A DNA stretch of 64,000 bases from Sinomonas terrae (GCF_022539255.1 NZ_JAKZBV010000001.1:2914001-2978000); one strand, 5' to 3'. Shown: positions 15,697 through 23,847, counted from the first letter of the stretch. The notes: generated from the sequence alone by a model not told the origin. Program-made: numbers and translations.

Positions 15697-17082
15697 TCAG
15701 TTCTTCGCGAGACGCTCGAAGAGGTAGCCCTGGACCTTGTCGAGGGACACCCGGTCCTGGGACATCGTGTCGCGCTCGCGGATGGTCACGGCCTGGTCCT
15801 CGAGGGTGTCGAAGTCGACGGTGATGCAGAAGGGGGTGCCTACCTCGTCCTGACGGCGGTAGCGCCGCCCGATCGCGCCGGCGTCGTCGAAGTCGATGTT
15901 CCAGTGCTTCCGAAGCTCGGCCGCGAGACCCCGAGCCTTGGGCGAGAGGTCCTCGTTGCGGCTGAGCGGCAGGACGGCTGCCTTCACGGGGGCGAGACGC
16001 GGGTCGAGGCGCAGCACGGTGCGCTTGTCGACGCCGCCCTTCGTGTTGGGAGCCTCGTCCTCGGAGTAGGCGTCGACCAGGAACGCCATCATGGAGCGCG
16101 TGAGGCCGAACGACGGCTCGATCACGTACGGGATGTAGCGCTCGTTCGTGGTCTGGTCAAAGTAGCTCAGCTCGTGGCCCGACGCCTTCGAATGGCTCCC
16201 GAGGTCGAAATCGGTTCGGTTGGCGATGCCCATGAGCTCGCCCCACTCATTGCCTTGGAACCCGAAGCGGTACTCGACGTCGATCGTTCCCGCAGAGTAG
16301 TGCGCGCGCTCGTCCTCGGGCACATCGAACTTCCGCATGTTGTCCGGGTTGATCCCGAGGTCCACGAACCAGTTCCAGCACGAGTCGACCCAGTGCTCGA
16401 ACCACTCGTCAGCCTCCGCCGGAGCCGTGAAGAACTCGATCTCCATCTGCTCGAACTCACGGGTGCGGAAGATGAAGTTGCCTGGGGTGATCTCGTTGCG
16501 GAACGCCTTGCCGATCTGGCCGATGCCGAACGGCGGCTTCTTCCGCGAGGCCGTGACGACGTTGTTGAAGTTCACGAAGATGCCCTGCGCCGTCTCGGGC
16601 CGCATGTAGTGGAGGCCCTCCGCGTTGTCGACCGGGCCGAGGAACGTCTTCATGAGGCCGGAGAACATCTGGGGCTCCGTCCACTTTCCCGTGACGCCGC
16701 AGTCGGGGCAGGTGATGGACTCCATGCCGTTCTCGGGCTGGCGGCCCTTCTTGGAGACGTAAGCCTCAATGAGGTGATCCTGACGGTGCCGCTTGTGGCA
16801 GTTGAGGCACTCGACGAGAGGATCGGTGAACGTCGCGACGTGCCCGGATGCCTCCCACACCTGCTTCGGGAGGATGACGGAGGAGTCGAGGCCCACCATG
16901 TCCTCGCGGCCGCGGACGAACGTCTGCCACCACTGCTCCTTGATGTTCTCCTTCAGCTCGACGCCGAGTGGACCGTAATCCCACGCGGAGCGGGAGCCTC
17001 CGTAGATCTCACCCGCCTGGAAGACGAATCCGCGGCGCTTGGCCAGGGAGACGATCGCGTCCAGTTGGGATTTGGGTGCCAA
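15697..17082 (-). CDS. glyQS: Glycyl-tRNA synthetase, dimeric alpha2 type
   Basis: A 461-residue class II aminoacyl-tRNA synthetase that charges tRNA-Gly. It is the single-chain eukaryote/archaea-like type used by actinobacteria. Start MAPKSQLDAIVSLAKRRGFV and SAWDYGPLGVELKENIKEQWW (motif 1). Motif 2 is seen at FRNEITPGNFIFRTREFEQME, motif 3 at EPSFGLTRSMMAFLVDAY. A zinc-binding Cys set is present (CLNCHKRH and CPDCG). The anticodon-binding domain ends VQGYLFERLAKN. No T-box leader is visible upstream. It is divergent from the S4-domain gene. Confidence 0.97.
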   Translation of the reverse strand: MAPKSQLDAIVSLAKRRGFVFQAGEIYGGSRSAWDYGPLGVELKENIKEQWWQTFVRGREDMVGLDSSVILPKQVWEASGHVATFTDPLVECLNCHKRHRQDHLIEAYVSKKGRQPENGMESITCPDCGVTGKWTEPQMFSGLMKTFLGPVDNAEGLHYMRPETAQGIFVNFNNVVTASRKKPPFGIGQIGKAFRNEITPGNFIFRTREFEQMEIEFFTAPAEADEWFEHWVDSCWNWFVDLGINPDNMRKFDVPEDERAHYSAGTIDVEYRFGFQGNEWGELMGIANRTDFDLGSHSKASGHELSYFDQTTNERYIPYVIEPSFGLTRSMMAFLVDAYSEDEAPNTKGGVDKRTVLRLDPRLAPVKAAVLPLSRNEDLSPKARGLAAELRKHWNIDFDDAGAIGRRYRRQDEVGTPFCITVDFDTLEDQAVTIRERDTMSQDRVSLDKVQGYLFERLAKN

Positions 17083-17166
17083 GACATGTCCTCCATACTG
17101 TGCAGGCCGCTGGGTGCGGTCCGGTGATGTCCTCAGTCAAGCCTACCGGCGGTTAAAGTGAGTGCC

Positions 17167-17382
17167 ATGCACGAGGTCGAAATCCGCGAAGGCACCATCC
17201 GGCTGGGTCAGCTCCTGAAGCTCGCCTCGCTCGTGGACGACGGCGTCGAGGCCGCCGAGCTCATCCGCAACGGCCTCGTCAAGGTCAACGGCGACATCGA
17301 GGAGCGCCGCGGGCGCCAGCTGGCAGCGGGCGACGTCGTCGAGGTCAACGGCGAGAAGGTCCGGCTCGTCGCCCAGACGTAA
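17167..17382 (+). CDS. Small S4-domain RNA-binding protein
   Basis: A 71-residue protein made almost wholly of one S4 domain: IRLGQLLKLASLVDDGVEAAELIRNGLVKVNG then a loop and GDVVEVNGEKVRLV. It matches the YbcJ-type stand-alone S4 proteins that bind structured RNA. The start taken is the ATG at 17167; a GTG three codons upstream (17158) is possible. It is divergent from the glycyl-tRNA synthetase gene and converges on the esterase gene. Confidence 0.85.
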   Translation: MHEVEIREGTIRLGQLLKLASLVDDGVEAAELIRNGLVKVNGDIEERRGRQLAAGDVVEVNGEKVRLVAQT

Positions 17383-17385
17383 GGC

Positions 17386-18075
17386 TCAGGCGAGTACCTT
17401 GAGCCTCAGGAACTCGGAGACGTGGGCCATCTCGGGGCCGCTGATGCTGTGCCCGATCCCTTCGTAGACGACCTTCGTGAGGTCGACGTGACCCCGTACC
17501 CAATCCAGGGTGTACGCGACCTTGTCCGGCGTGATGACAGGGTCCGCCTGATCACGGCCCCAAAAGAACGGCACGGTCCCCTCGAGCTCGTCGTCGCGCA
17601 CATAGCCCCACGAACCGAGCCCGTTCTGCACTGCTGGATCGACCGCGAATCCCGAGAGGCCCACGACGGCGGCGAAGTCGTCCGGGCGGCGACGGAGAAG
17701 AGTCGTCGCCATCGCCATGCCCATCGAGAATCCGAGGAGTGTGACGGACGGGTGGTCGGTACGGATTTCGTCGAGCCAGCGGAGGACGTATTCGCTGGCC
17801 GCCTCGACCTGGGCCAGGTCGAAGTCGTCGGTCGCGACGAGCGGGAACCACTGATAGGCACCGGGGGCGAGGATCTGGGGCGAACGCAATGAGGCGACCG
17901 TGAATTCCTCGGGAAGGAGCGGGGCCAGACCCATGAGGTCGGCCTCGTTCGCACCATACCCATGTAGGAGCACGATGAGCGGTGTGCCGGCGCGCTCGCC
18001 CTCAGGGCGGCTCCAGAGGACGCGGTGTGCCGGATAGCTTTCGATGTAGCGGGAAACAGTCGAGGCCTCAGTCAT
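17386..18075 (-). CDS. Phospholipase/carboxylesterase family alpha/beta hydrolase (MhqD-like)
   Basis: About 229 residues from the ATG at 18075 (upstream codons in the same frame lack a ribosome site). The alpha/beta hydrolase marks are PLIVLLHGYGANEADL (oxyanion loop), the nucleophile elbow GFSMG, a DPVITPDK segment with the acid, and GIGHSISGPEM with the catalytic His. The family includes B. subtilis MhqD, controlled by the MarR-type repressor MhqR in response to quinones. Two palindrome-like sites in the leader region (18094-18150) fit control by a MarR-type repressor; no such regulator is encoded next to it. Confidence 0.87.
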   Translation of the reverse strand: MTEASTVSRYIESYPAHRVLWSRPEGERAGTPLIVLLHGYGANEADLMGLAPLLPEEFTVASLRSPQILAPGAYQWFPLVATDDFDLAQVEAASEYVLRWLDEIRTDHPSVTLLGFSMGMAMATTLLRRRPDDFAAVVGLSGFAVDPAVQNGLGSWGYVRDDELEGTVPFFWGRDQADPVITPDKVAYTLDWVRGHVDLTKVVYEGIGHSISGPEMAHVSEFLRLKVLA

Positions 18076-18093
18076 GCAGACCATTCTCGCATC

Positions 18094-18150
18094 TAGTTGA
18101 AGCTTCAAGTAGCGAGGTTGCCTCCAAGGACCTGGTTTAAGCCTCAACTA
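18094..18150. promoter_or_regulatory. Two MarR-type operator-like sites upstream of esterase
   Basis: Site 1, TAGTTGAAGCTTCAAGTA at 18094-18111, holds the perfect 12-bp palindrome TTGAAGCTTCAA. Site 2, at 18136-18150, reads TAGTTGAGGCTTAAA on the minus strand and matches site 1 at 13 of 15 positions in inverted orientation. They begin 19 bp upstream of the esterase ATG, where a repressor would cover the promoter. The binding protein is unknown. Confidence 0.55.
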
Positions 18151-18225
18151 TTGCGGGAGGGCACAGACTACGGTTCATTGGCGTTAACCTCCTAAAGAGG
18201 GATCAGGAGCGAAACGAGAAGCGAG

Positions 18226-19110
18226 ATGACTCAGACCAGTCAACGCGAACTTGAGCTCGTCGACGGCGAGCGGCACCCCTGGCACCGGTATGTCGCCTTG
18301 GGTGACTCCTTTACCGAGGGCATCGGCGACCCCAACCCGGATTCGCCAGGCGGTTACCGCGGCTGGGCCGACCGCCTCGCCGAGGAGCTCGCGCGGAGCC
18401 AGGAGGACTTCGCCTACGCGAATCTCGCGATCCGAGGCCGGCTCCTGCAGCAGATCGTCGACGAGCAGCTCGAACCCGCCCTCGCCCTCGCCCCCGACCT
18501 CGTGACCATCTCGGCAGGCGGGAACGACCTCCTCCGCCCGGGCACCGACCCCGACCACCTCGCCCTCAAGCTCGACGCCGCCGTCGGGCGCCTCGCCGAA
18601 AGCGGCGCGACCGTGCTCCTTTTCAACGGACCCGATGTCGGCTCGACTCCTGTGCTCAGCGCAATCCGGAGCAAGGTCGCCATCTACAACGAACACCTCC
18701 GGACTATTGCGGCGCGCCACGACGCGATCATCGCGGATATGTGGAGCCTGCGGCAGCTCTCCGACTCTCGGATGTGGGCAAGCGACCGGCTCCACTTCTC
18801 CCCGCTCGGGCACCACACGATCGCCATCATGGCGCTCGAAGCGCTCAACGTCCCGCACGAACTCTCCCCGATGGACCCCGCTCCGCTGCCGAACCGTTCG
18901 TGGCGGGCCGCGCGCGCCGAAGACCTCGTCTGGGCGCGCGAGTACTTCGTCCCGTGGGTCATCAGGAGGATCCGGCACAAGTCGAGCGGCGACGGCCTCT
19001 CTGCGAAGCGTCCGACGGCGGCGCCTGTGTTCGGGATAGGCGTACCCTTGGGCTCGGGCGACGCATTGACAGGCGACGCGATTCTGAACCAGCAAAGTCA
19101 GGGAAAGTAG
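18226..19110 (+). CDS. SGNH/GDSL-family hydrolase (lipase/esterase type)
   Basis: A 294-residue protein without a signal peptide. Block I with the catalytic Ser is YVALGDSFTEGIGD (residues about 24-37), block II Gly in AYANLAIRGRLL, block III with Asn is VTISAGGNDLLRPG, and block V with Asp and His is ASDRLHFSPLGHHTIA. The last 90 residues extend beyond the domain and are Arg-rich (DLVWAREYFVPWVIRRIRHK). Cytoplasmic SGNH enzymes of this type occur across Micrococcaceae; the ester substrate is unknown. AGGAGCGAAACGAGAAGCGAG precedes the ATG. The SHOCT gene follows 9 bp later, so the two are co-transcribed. Confidence 0.88.
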   Translation: MTQTSQRELELVDGERHPWHRYVALGDSFTEGIGDPNPDSPGGYRGWADRLAEELARSQEDFAYANLAIRGRLLQQIVDEQLEPALALAPDLVTISAGGNDLLRPGTDPDHLALKLDAAVGRLAESGATVLLFNGPDVGSTPVLSAIRSKVAIYNEHLRTIAARHDAIIADMWSLRQLSDSRMWASDRLHFSPLGHHTIAIMALEALNVPHELSPMDPAPLPNRSWRAARAEDLVWAREYFVPWVIRRIRHKSSGDGLSAKRPTAAPVFGIGVPLGSGDALTGDAILNQQSQGK

Positions 19111-19119
19111 GAGGCGGCC

Positions 19120-19728
19120 GTGAGCTTCTTCTGGCTGGTCGTCGTCTTCGGGTGGGTGATCCCCATTGTCATCCGGCGAATGAGCCAAGATCCGCGGCGG
19201 CGGCAGATTCCACCGCGCGACCGAGGCTACAACCGGTATGGCGGGTATCCCGGCAACCCATACCCGAGAGGCTTCCCGAATCAGCAACCAGGCGGGCAAC
19301 AGCCGGGCGGACCACCGGTGGGCCCACCTCCCGGCGAGGCCGTCCCGACACCTCCCGGCGAAGGTGCGTGGTGGCAGCAGCCCATTCCGCCGGGAAGCTT
19401 CCCGGGGCAGACCATCCCGGAGCCCGCGCCCAACCATGGGCAGCCTGACCGTGGGCAGCCCTTGCCAGGCCAGACGGGGCGAGAGCAGACTGTGCCAGGC
19501 CAGTCAGGGCCTCAGGGTACGCCCGTTCCCCCGCGCCTGCCCGATCAGAGCATGCCAGATCGGTCGATGTCCGGGCAGGGCTTTCCGGAGCCGCCGCCGA
19601 TGCCCGAGAGTTCGGAGCCTCAGGGCTACCGTGCTCGGAAGCTCGCCGAGCTGGACAGGAAGTTCACGGAGCAGAAGATCTCGCTCGAGGAGTACATGAA
19701 GGCCCGGAACGAGGTCATGCGCGGCTGA
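19120..19728 (+). CDS. Membrane-anchored Pro/Gly-rich protein with C-terminal SHOCT domain
   Basis: A 202-residue protein from GTG 19120, which has AGGAGG 5 nt upstream. A single N-terminal helix (FFWLVVVFGWVIPIVI, residues 3-18) is followed by about 140 residues rich in Pro, Gly and Gln with PGQ-type repeats, very probably disordered. The last 35 residues form a SHOCT motif (ARKLAELDRKFTEQKISLEEY), a short oligomerising helix pair. The function is unknown. Co-transcribed with the SGNH hydrolase. Confidence 0.78.
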   Translation: MSFFWLVVVFGWVIPIVIRRMSQDPRRRQIPPRDRGYNRYGGYPGNPYPRGFPNQQPGGQQPGGPPVGPPPGEAVPTPPGEGAWWQQPIPPGSFPGQTIPEPAPNHGQPDRGQPLPGQTGREQTVPGQSGPQGTPVPPRLPDQSMPDRSMSGQGFPEPPPMPESSEPQGYRARKLAELDRKFTEQKISLEEYMKARNEVMRG

Positions 19729-19737
19729 AGCCCAGCA

Positions 19738-20670
19738 TCAACCGGCAGGGGTCAGTCCCGCGGGCCAGCCGTTGATCTCCAGCACGCGGCCGTCGTCCCG
19801 GACGAGCCAAGCGGGGTAGCCCAGGCCGCGGAGCCAGGGCAACGCACGCTCCCCTCTCACGATGGCAGCAGTGCTCGCCATGTTCGCGCTCACACAGTCG
19901 GGAGCCGCGACGGAGACGCTGCGCCACACCGGTGGTGCCGGAAGAGACGTCCGAGGGTCCAGGATGTGATGGAGTTCGAGGGAGCCTGAGCGCCAACGTC
20001 GCTTCTGGGTGCTCGATGTCGCCATGGCCCAGCCGCCGCTCAGGCGAACCTGCGTCGACGGATCGTCGGGGAGGTCCTGGACGAAGACCTCCCAAGCGTC
20101 CGGGCCGCCCGTTGCGAGGTCGCCGCCGAGGGAAACCAGCACGGAAGTTCCAAACCGTTCGTGGAGTTCTCTTGCGGCGAGGTCGGCGGCCGCGGCCTTC
20201 GCCGTTGCCCCCAAGTCGAGGGAGACTTCCGGCGGGAGGGTGAGCACGCCGTCGTCGATCCGCACGCCACGCCAGCTCTCGCTGGGCAGGATACGCTCGG
20301 CGACCAGAGGCTGTGCCGAGGCGGGCGAGGGTGACCTGCCGCCCGGGGAGGGGCCGTAGCCGAGGTCTGCAAGTTCGTTTCCCAGGGTCGGTGTCACGTC
20401 GCCACCGCTGCGTTCGGCAACCTCGAGGGCTGTTCGGACCAAGCCTGCGAGAAGTGGGCCGGCCTGACCTCCCCCATCACGCTCAAGACGGCTCAGCTCC
20501 GAGTCTGGGCGGAACCGGCTGCAGGCCTCGTCCACTCGGGCAAGGAATGCCTTGAGGTCCGCCAAGGCGGGCTCAAGCACCTCGGGATCGGCCACTGCGA
20601 GGCGGCACGCGCAGGTGAACGCCTCGAAATCAGAGGAGGCAGGCACGTCACGAACCCGACGAGCGTTCAT
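19738..20670 (-). CDS. apbE: FAD:protein FMN transferase (ApbE family)
   Basis: About 310 residues from the ATG at 20670 (GGGAGG 4 nt upstream; an in-frame start 27 bp earlier is weaker). ApbE enzymes attach FMN from FAD to Thr/Ser of target flavoproteins, using Mg. The family marks are ACSRFRPDSELSRLER, EVAERSGGDVTPTLG, VSLDLGATAKAAAADLAAREL, VSLGGDLATGG, a short HHILDPRTSLPA motif (the D-P-R-T-G metal region, here with Ser) and ADCVSANMASTAAIV. There is no lipoprotein signal, so it is a cytoplasmic form. The target protein is not encoded nearby. It faces metX, on the same strand, 55 bp downstream. Confidence 0.88.
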   Translation of the reverse strand: MNARRVRDVPASSDFEAFTCACRLAVADPEVLEPALADLKAFLARVDEACSRFRPDSELSRLERDGGGQAGPLLAGLVRTALEVAERSGGDVTPTLGNELADLGYGPSPGGRSPSPASAQPLVAERILPSESWRGVRIDDGVLTLPPEVSLDLGATAKAAAADLAARELHERFGTSVLVSLGGDLATGGPDAWEVFVQDLPDDPSTQVRLSGGWAMATSSTQKRRWRSGSLELHHILDPRTSLPAPPVWRSVSVAAPDCVSANMASTAAIVRGERALPWLRGLGYPAWLVRDDGRVLEINGWPAGLTPAG

Positions 20671-20724
20671 CGCCTCCCTCTCTCCCGTGCACCGCACTGG
20701 ATGTCGCCCGCTCGGCCTCGTACC

Positions 20725-21885
20725 TCAGAGGGTGAAGACGCGCCGCCTGAGTTCCGGCCCTAGCTGTCCGATCTCCGTAAGGAACCCGTCATGGCCGATC
20801 TTCGCATCGATCATGTGCACAGGCACTTCGCCTGGAAGCGCCTGTGCGAGCTCTTCGCTCTGCTCGGGGAAGTAGAGCCGATCCGAGTTCACGGCAGCAA
20901 GGAAGAAGTGCGCGGTCGCCGACGACAGCGCGCGCTGAACTCCTCCGCGCCCGCGGCCCACGTCGTGGCTCATGAGGGCCTCGGTCAGGATCACGTAGCT
21001 GTTCGCGTCGAAGCGGCCGATGAGCTTCTCGGCTTGATGGTCGAGATAGCTCTCCACCTGGTACCTGCCGCGCGAAGCCGCCCCGTCCGATGCCTCGAGC
21101 GGGTTCTCGGCCCCTTGGCCCCGGCGCCCGAAGCGGAAGCCCAGCTCGGCCTCGGACCGGTAGCTGATATGGGCGATCCGACGCGCTAGGCCGAGGCCCG
21201 CCACTGGATGCGGTCCACCGTAGTAGTCGCCGTCGCGGTAGTTCGGGTCCTGACGGATCGCGAGAACCTGCGCTTGCGCGAGCGCGATCTGCTCGGCGGT
21301 GCTGTAGGCCCCGATTGCGACGACGACGCAGTGCCGCACCCGGTCTGGGTAGGTCGCGGCCCACTCGAGCGCGCGGGCCCCGCCCATCGATCCGCCCAGC
21401 ACGGCGTGCCACCGACGGATGCCGAGACGGTCAGCGAGACGGGCCTCGGCGCGGACCGAATCACGGATGGTGACGAAGGGGAAGCGCGAGCCCCAAGGCG
21501 TGCCCTCGGGATCGAGGGAGGCCGGGCCAGTGCTCCCGTAGCAGCCTCCGAGGATATTGGCCGAGACGACGAAGTACTTGTCCGTGTCGACGGGCTTGCC
21601 CGGCCCGACGAGCGGATCCCACCAGCCGGGCTCGGTGCCCATGCCCCGGGCCACGTGCGTATCCCCCGTGAGGGCGTGCTGGATGAGCACAGCGTTCGAG
21701 GCGTCCGCGTTGAGCTTGCCCCAGGTCTCGTAAGCCAGCTCGACCTCCGGCAGCGCGCCCCCTGCCTCAAGCTGGAGCGCGCCGACCGCGACAGTGCGGA
21801 GCACCCCGTCAAGCGACTCTTCGGCGGGCGGGGCGGCCACGGGAACGCCCGCGGGGGCTGCTGCGAAGCGGTCCACGAGCGTCAT
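20725..21885 (-). CDS. metX: Homoserine O-acetyltransferase MetX
   Basis: About 386 residues; it acetylates homoserine with acetyl-CoA for methionine synthesis. Alpha/beta hydrolase fold with family blocks VELAYETWGKLNADASNAVLI, HALTGDTHVARG, GPGKPVDTDKYFVVSANILGG, the nucleophile elbow GGSMGGARALEWA, and the Asp/His pair in the C-terminal segments (NSDRLYFPEQ and IGHDGFL). The ATG at 21885 overlaps the stop of a 39-codon upstream ORF (ATGA), so it is translationally coupled to it. The open frame continues upstream through the leader but has no protein-like content there. Expression should fall when SAM is high, through the SAM-IV riboswitch. Confidence 0.95.
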   Translation of the reverse strand: MTLVDRFAAAPAGVPVAAPPAEESLDGVLRTVAVGALQLEAGGALPEVELAYETWGKLNADASNAVLIQHALTGDTHVARGMGTEPGWWDPLVGPGKPVDTDKYFVVSANILGGCYGSTGPASLDPEGTPWGSRFPFVTIRDSVRAEARLADRLGIRRWHAVLGGSMGGARALEWAATYPDRVRHCVVVAIGAYSTAEQIALAQAQVLAIRQDPNYRDGDYYGGPHPVAGLGLARRIAHISYRSEAELGFRFGRRGQGAENPLEASDGAASRGRYQVESYLDHQAEKLIGRFDANSYVILTEALMSHDVGRGRGGVQRALSSATAHFFLAAVNSDRLYFPEQSEELAQALPGEVPVHMIDAKIGHDGFLTEIGQLGPELRRRVFTL

Positions 21886-22001
21886 GCGACCGGCTCGACG
21901 ACGGCTGGGGCGCCCTGAGCGGCGGAAACCGCCGGGAAGCCTCCCTCGAGGTCGGCGTGGATTTGGCGAGTCTCCAACGACCACTGGGGGTTGCCGGACA
22001 T
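21882..22001 (-). pseudogene. 39-codon ORF: metY with its interior deleted in frame
   Basis: From an ATG at 22001, with the strong ribosome site AAAGGAG 7 nt upstream, the ORF encodes 39 residues and stops in an ATGA overlap with metX. The first part (WSLETRQIHA) matches the usual N-terminus of O-acetylhomoserine sulfhydrylase, W-S-F-E-T-R-Q-I-H-A-G. The next part (DLEGGFPAVSAAQ) matches its C-terminus, which usually ends I-I-A-D-L-E-A-G-F. Everything between, about 400 residues including the PLP lysine, is missing while the frame is kept. It therefore looks like a metY deletion that still serves as a translational coupler for metX. A native leader peptide is the alternative. Confidence 0.7.
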
Positions 22002-22021
22002 AGCAATCTCCTTTGCGCTGC

Positions 22022-22130
22022 TTTGACCGGCGGCTCTCGCCGGACCAGGTCCTCACCCGGGGCACCCCACCGCAGCGGGAGGGTTGCCGGCCAGCAAACC
22101 GGGGTTTGACGCTGGCGCTCATGACCTCTT
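22022..22130 (-). promoter_or_regulatory. SAM-IV riboswitch upstream of the metY remnant and metX
   Basis: On the minus strand the leader reads GGTCATGAGCGCCAGCGTCAA, CCCCGGTTTGCTGGCCGGCA, ACCCTCCCGCTGCGGTGGGG, TGCCCCGGGTGAGGACCTGG and then a short hairpin (CCGGCG AGAG CGCCGG type). This is the actinobacterial SAM-IV aptamer: the GGTCA...TGA(G)GACC P1 pairing, the GCCAGCGTCAA and CCGGCAACCCTCC core shared with SAM-I, and the GGGGTGCCCCGGGTGA block. SAM binding lowers expression of downstream methionine genes. It ends about 20 nt before the start of the 39-codon ORF, so control of translation initiation is likely. Confidence 0.9.
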
Positions 22131-22186
22131 GTGAGTCTAAGAGCCCCGAGATTCGCGCGGGCAAGTGTGTGACAGCGTGTGAAGCG

Positions 22187-23407
22187 CTAGCCCTCCATCA
22201 GCCGCCGACGGTGGCGCAGCTCCTTGACCCAAGCGCGTGTCTGGGCGGCAGCGAAGGGCGAGGGGCCGCCGTCGTCCATCTCGAGTGCGGCGAGAAGCGG
22301 GCCGGCCGCCCGCAGTGCGGTGTCCACGACGCCAGCAGCCGCCCGCGCCGGAAGGCCAAGCTCCCCCGCCCAGGCAAGGAAGTGCCGGCGGGAGATGCCG
22401 GTGCGCTTCCCGCCGAGAGGCAGGGCGAGCGAGCGGTCGCCGTACGGGACTGTGGAGGGGATGTCGTAGACCGGGGCGACGGTCCACTCTCCTGTGAGCA
22501 TGGAGCCCCGGACCACCGAGACGTTCTTCGCGTGCAGGTCGCCGTTGCCGACGAGCCAAGCGAAGGCCCCCTGGAGCGCGAGGTTCCGCAGCGCCGGCAG
22601 CTCTGCCGCACATTGTGCGGCCACCGCCCTGCAGAGCTCCTCGTAGCTGACGTTGTACTTGTCCGCCGGGTACAGCCCGAGGAGTTGCGAGCCGTCCTCG
22701 ACTGCGAGGCGCGCGGTGCCGCCCTCTGGCAGGACCGGCCTGTCGAAGCGCTCGACGAGAAGCCCGGCGCGCCCGGCGACGTCGTGGACGAGCCGCACTG
22801 GGCTCAACGGGATCCGGAGTCGTGACGCGTAGCGGTACATGAGGTACTCGTTCTCGACCACGTGCGGGAACTCCGGCGCGTTGAGCTTGAGGATGTACCG
22901 GCGCCCCTCCTCGGCGGCTGGCAGCGAGATCATGCCTGCGCTCACCTTGTCCTGGACGCCCGCGAGCGCCTTCGGATCGACGAGCGTTGGGTCGTTGATG
23001 AGAGCGGCGAAGTCCGGAGGGCGCCGCGCGTCGAATTCGACTGCGTGGTCGAGGTCGCGGGAATGGCTCGAGAGCGGCTCCCCATGGGGCACGATCTGGA
23101 CGTCGCCCACGGGGTCGCCGCCCGCGGCCATGAGGAGGCCGAGCTCGTCGTCGGCGCTCGTCTTGACCGCACGGCGAAGGGAGGCGAGCCTTCTCCCTTC
23201 GGGGAGGAGCCCGGTGAAGAACGGTGGCACAGCCCCAGCCGGCGTCTCGACCGGACGGCGATTCAGCGGGAGGGTAGTCGCGACGGGATCGCCGCGCTGG
23301 GCGAGATAGGTCGGAACGTAGGAGAAGCGCGTGCCGTGCTCCACCCGCTCGAGACGAGCGGCGAGAATGCCCGCCTTGTAAACATCTGCGATGCGGTGCC
23401 GGCTCAT
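22187..23407 (-). CDS. hipA: HipA-family Ser/Thr kinase, toxin of a type II TA pair
   Basis: A 406-residue HipA-like kinase. The N-terminal subdomain contains YLAQRGDPVATTLPL and FFTGLLPEGRRL; the C-terminal kinase contains GVQDKVSAGM (P-loop-like), LKLNAPEFPHVVENEYLMYR, LLVERFDR, the catalytic GNGDLHAKNVSV loop and the metal-binding YDIPSTV. HipA proteins phosphorylate glutamyl-tRNA synthetase or other targets and cause growth arrest when free of HipB. All catalytic residues look intact. The length is slightly below that of E. coli HipA. Its start overlaps the hipB stop by 4 bp, the normal antitoxin-first order. Confidence 0.92.
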   Translation of the reverse strand: MSRHRIADVYKAGILAARLERVEHGTRFSYVPTYLAQRGDPVATTLPLNRRPVETPAGAVPPFFTGLLPEGRRLASLRRAVKTSADDELGLLMAAGGDPVGDVQIVPHGEPLSSHSRDLDHAVEFDARRPPDFAALINDPTLVDPKALAGVQDKVSAGMISLPAAEEGRRYILKLNAPEFPHVVENEYLMYRYASRLRIPLSPVRLVHDVAGRAGLLVERFDRPVLPEGGTARLAVEDGSQLLGLYPADKYNVSYEELCRAVAAQCAAELPALRNLALQGAFAWLVGNGDLHAKNVSVVRGSMLTGEWTVAPVYDIPSTVPYGDRSLALPLGGKRTGISRRHFLAWAGELGLPARAAAGVVDTALRAAGPLLAALEMDDGGPSPFAAAQTRAWVKELRHRRRLMEG

Positions 23408-23628
23408 CTCCTACCGCCCGCGGTCCGCGAGACGACGTCGAGCCCCAGCCCGAGGGCGTCCAGCACTGCGGTGAGCGCATCCAGGCGGACGCTCGGCTTG
23501 CCCTGCTCGACGAAGCGCACAAAGCGTTCGGACACTCCGGCGAGGTCTGCCAGATCCTGCTGCGTGAGGGCTAGCGCACGACGGCGGGAGCGTACCTGCG
23601 CGGCGATCGCACCCATCGCTTCGCTCAT
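23404..23628 (-). CDS. hipB: HipB-family XRE antitoxin
   Basis: A 74-residue Cro/C1 HTH protein: AAQVRSRRRALALTQQDLADLAGVSERFVRFVEQGKPSVRLDAL covers helices 1-4, with ERFVRFVEQGK as recognition helix, and a short tail LDVVSRTAGGRR. HipB neutralises HipA and represses its own operon together with HipA. GGGAGG lies upstream of the start. No clear HipB operator of the E. coli type is seen in the 80 bp before it. It is divergent from the PAP2 operon. Confidence 0.9.
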   Translation of the reverse strand: MSEAMGAIAAQVRSRRRALALTQQDLADLAGVSERFVRFVEQGKPSVRLDALTAVLDALGLGLDVVSRTAGGRR

Positions 23629-23847
23629 CCGGGCGGCCTCCCACTATTCTCAGTATCTTCAGCACGCCGGAACTCCGTAGCTCTGAACGTCCTCGGTACG
23701 ATCGTGCCGATCTCATGGTCCTCGGCACAGTCTCTGTGCGTCAAGCCACGGAGCGCCCCCAGAATCGGCACGTTCGTACCGCTCCTCTCTCGGGCCCACC
23801 TTTTTTCGGCCGTGTGAAGCGAGTCGCCCTCGTCACCTTCTCAGAGG

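Noticed and set aside
17083..17166. T-box riboswitch for glycyl-tRNA synthetase
   Set aside because: The 84-bp gap holds no specifier loop or T-box sequence and is too short.
23628..23710. E. coli-type HipB operator upstream of hipB
   Set aside because: I looked for spaced TATCC/GGATA-type inverted repeats and saw only partial symmetry around ACTATTCTCAGTAT, too weak to list.
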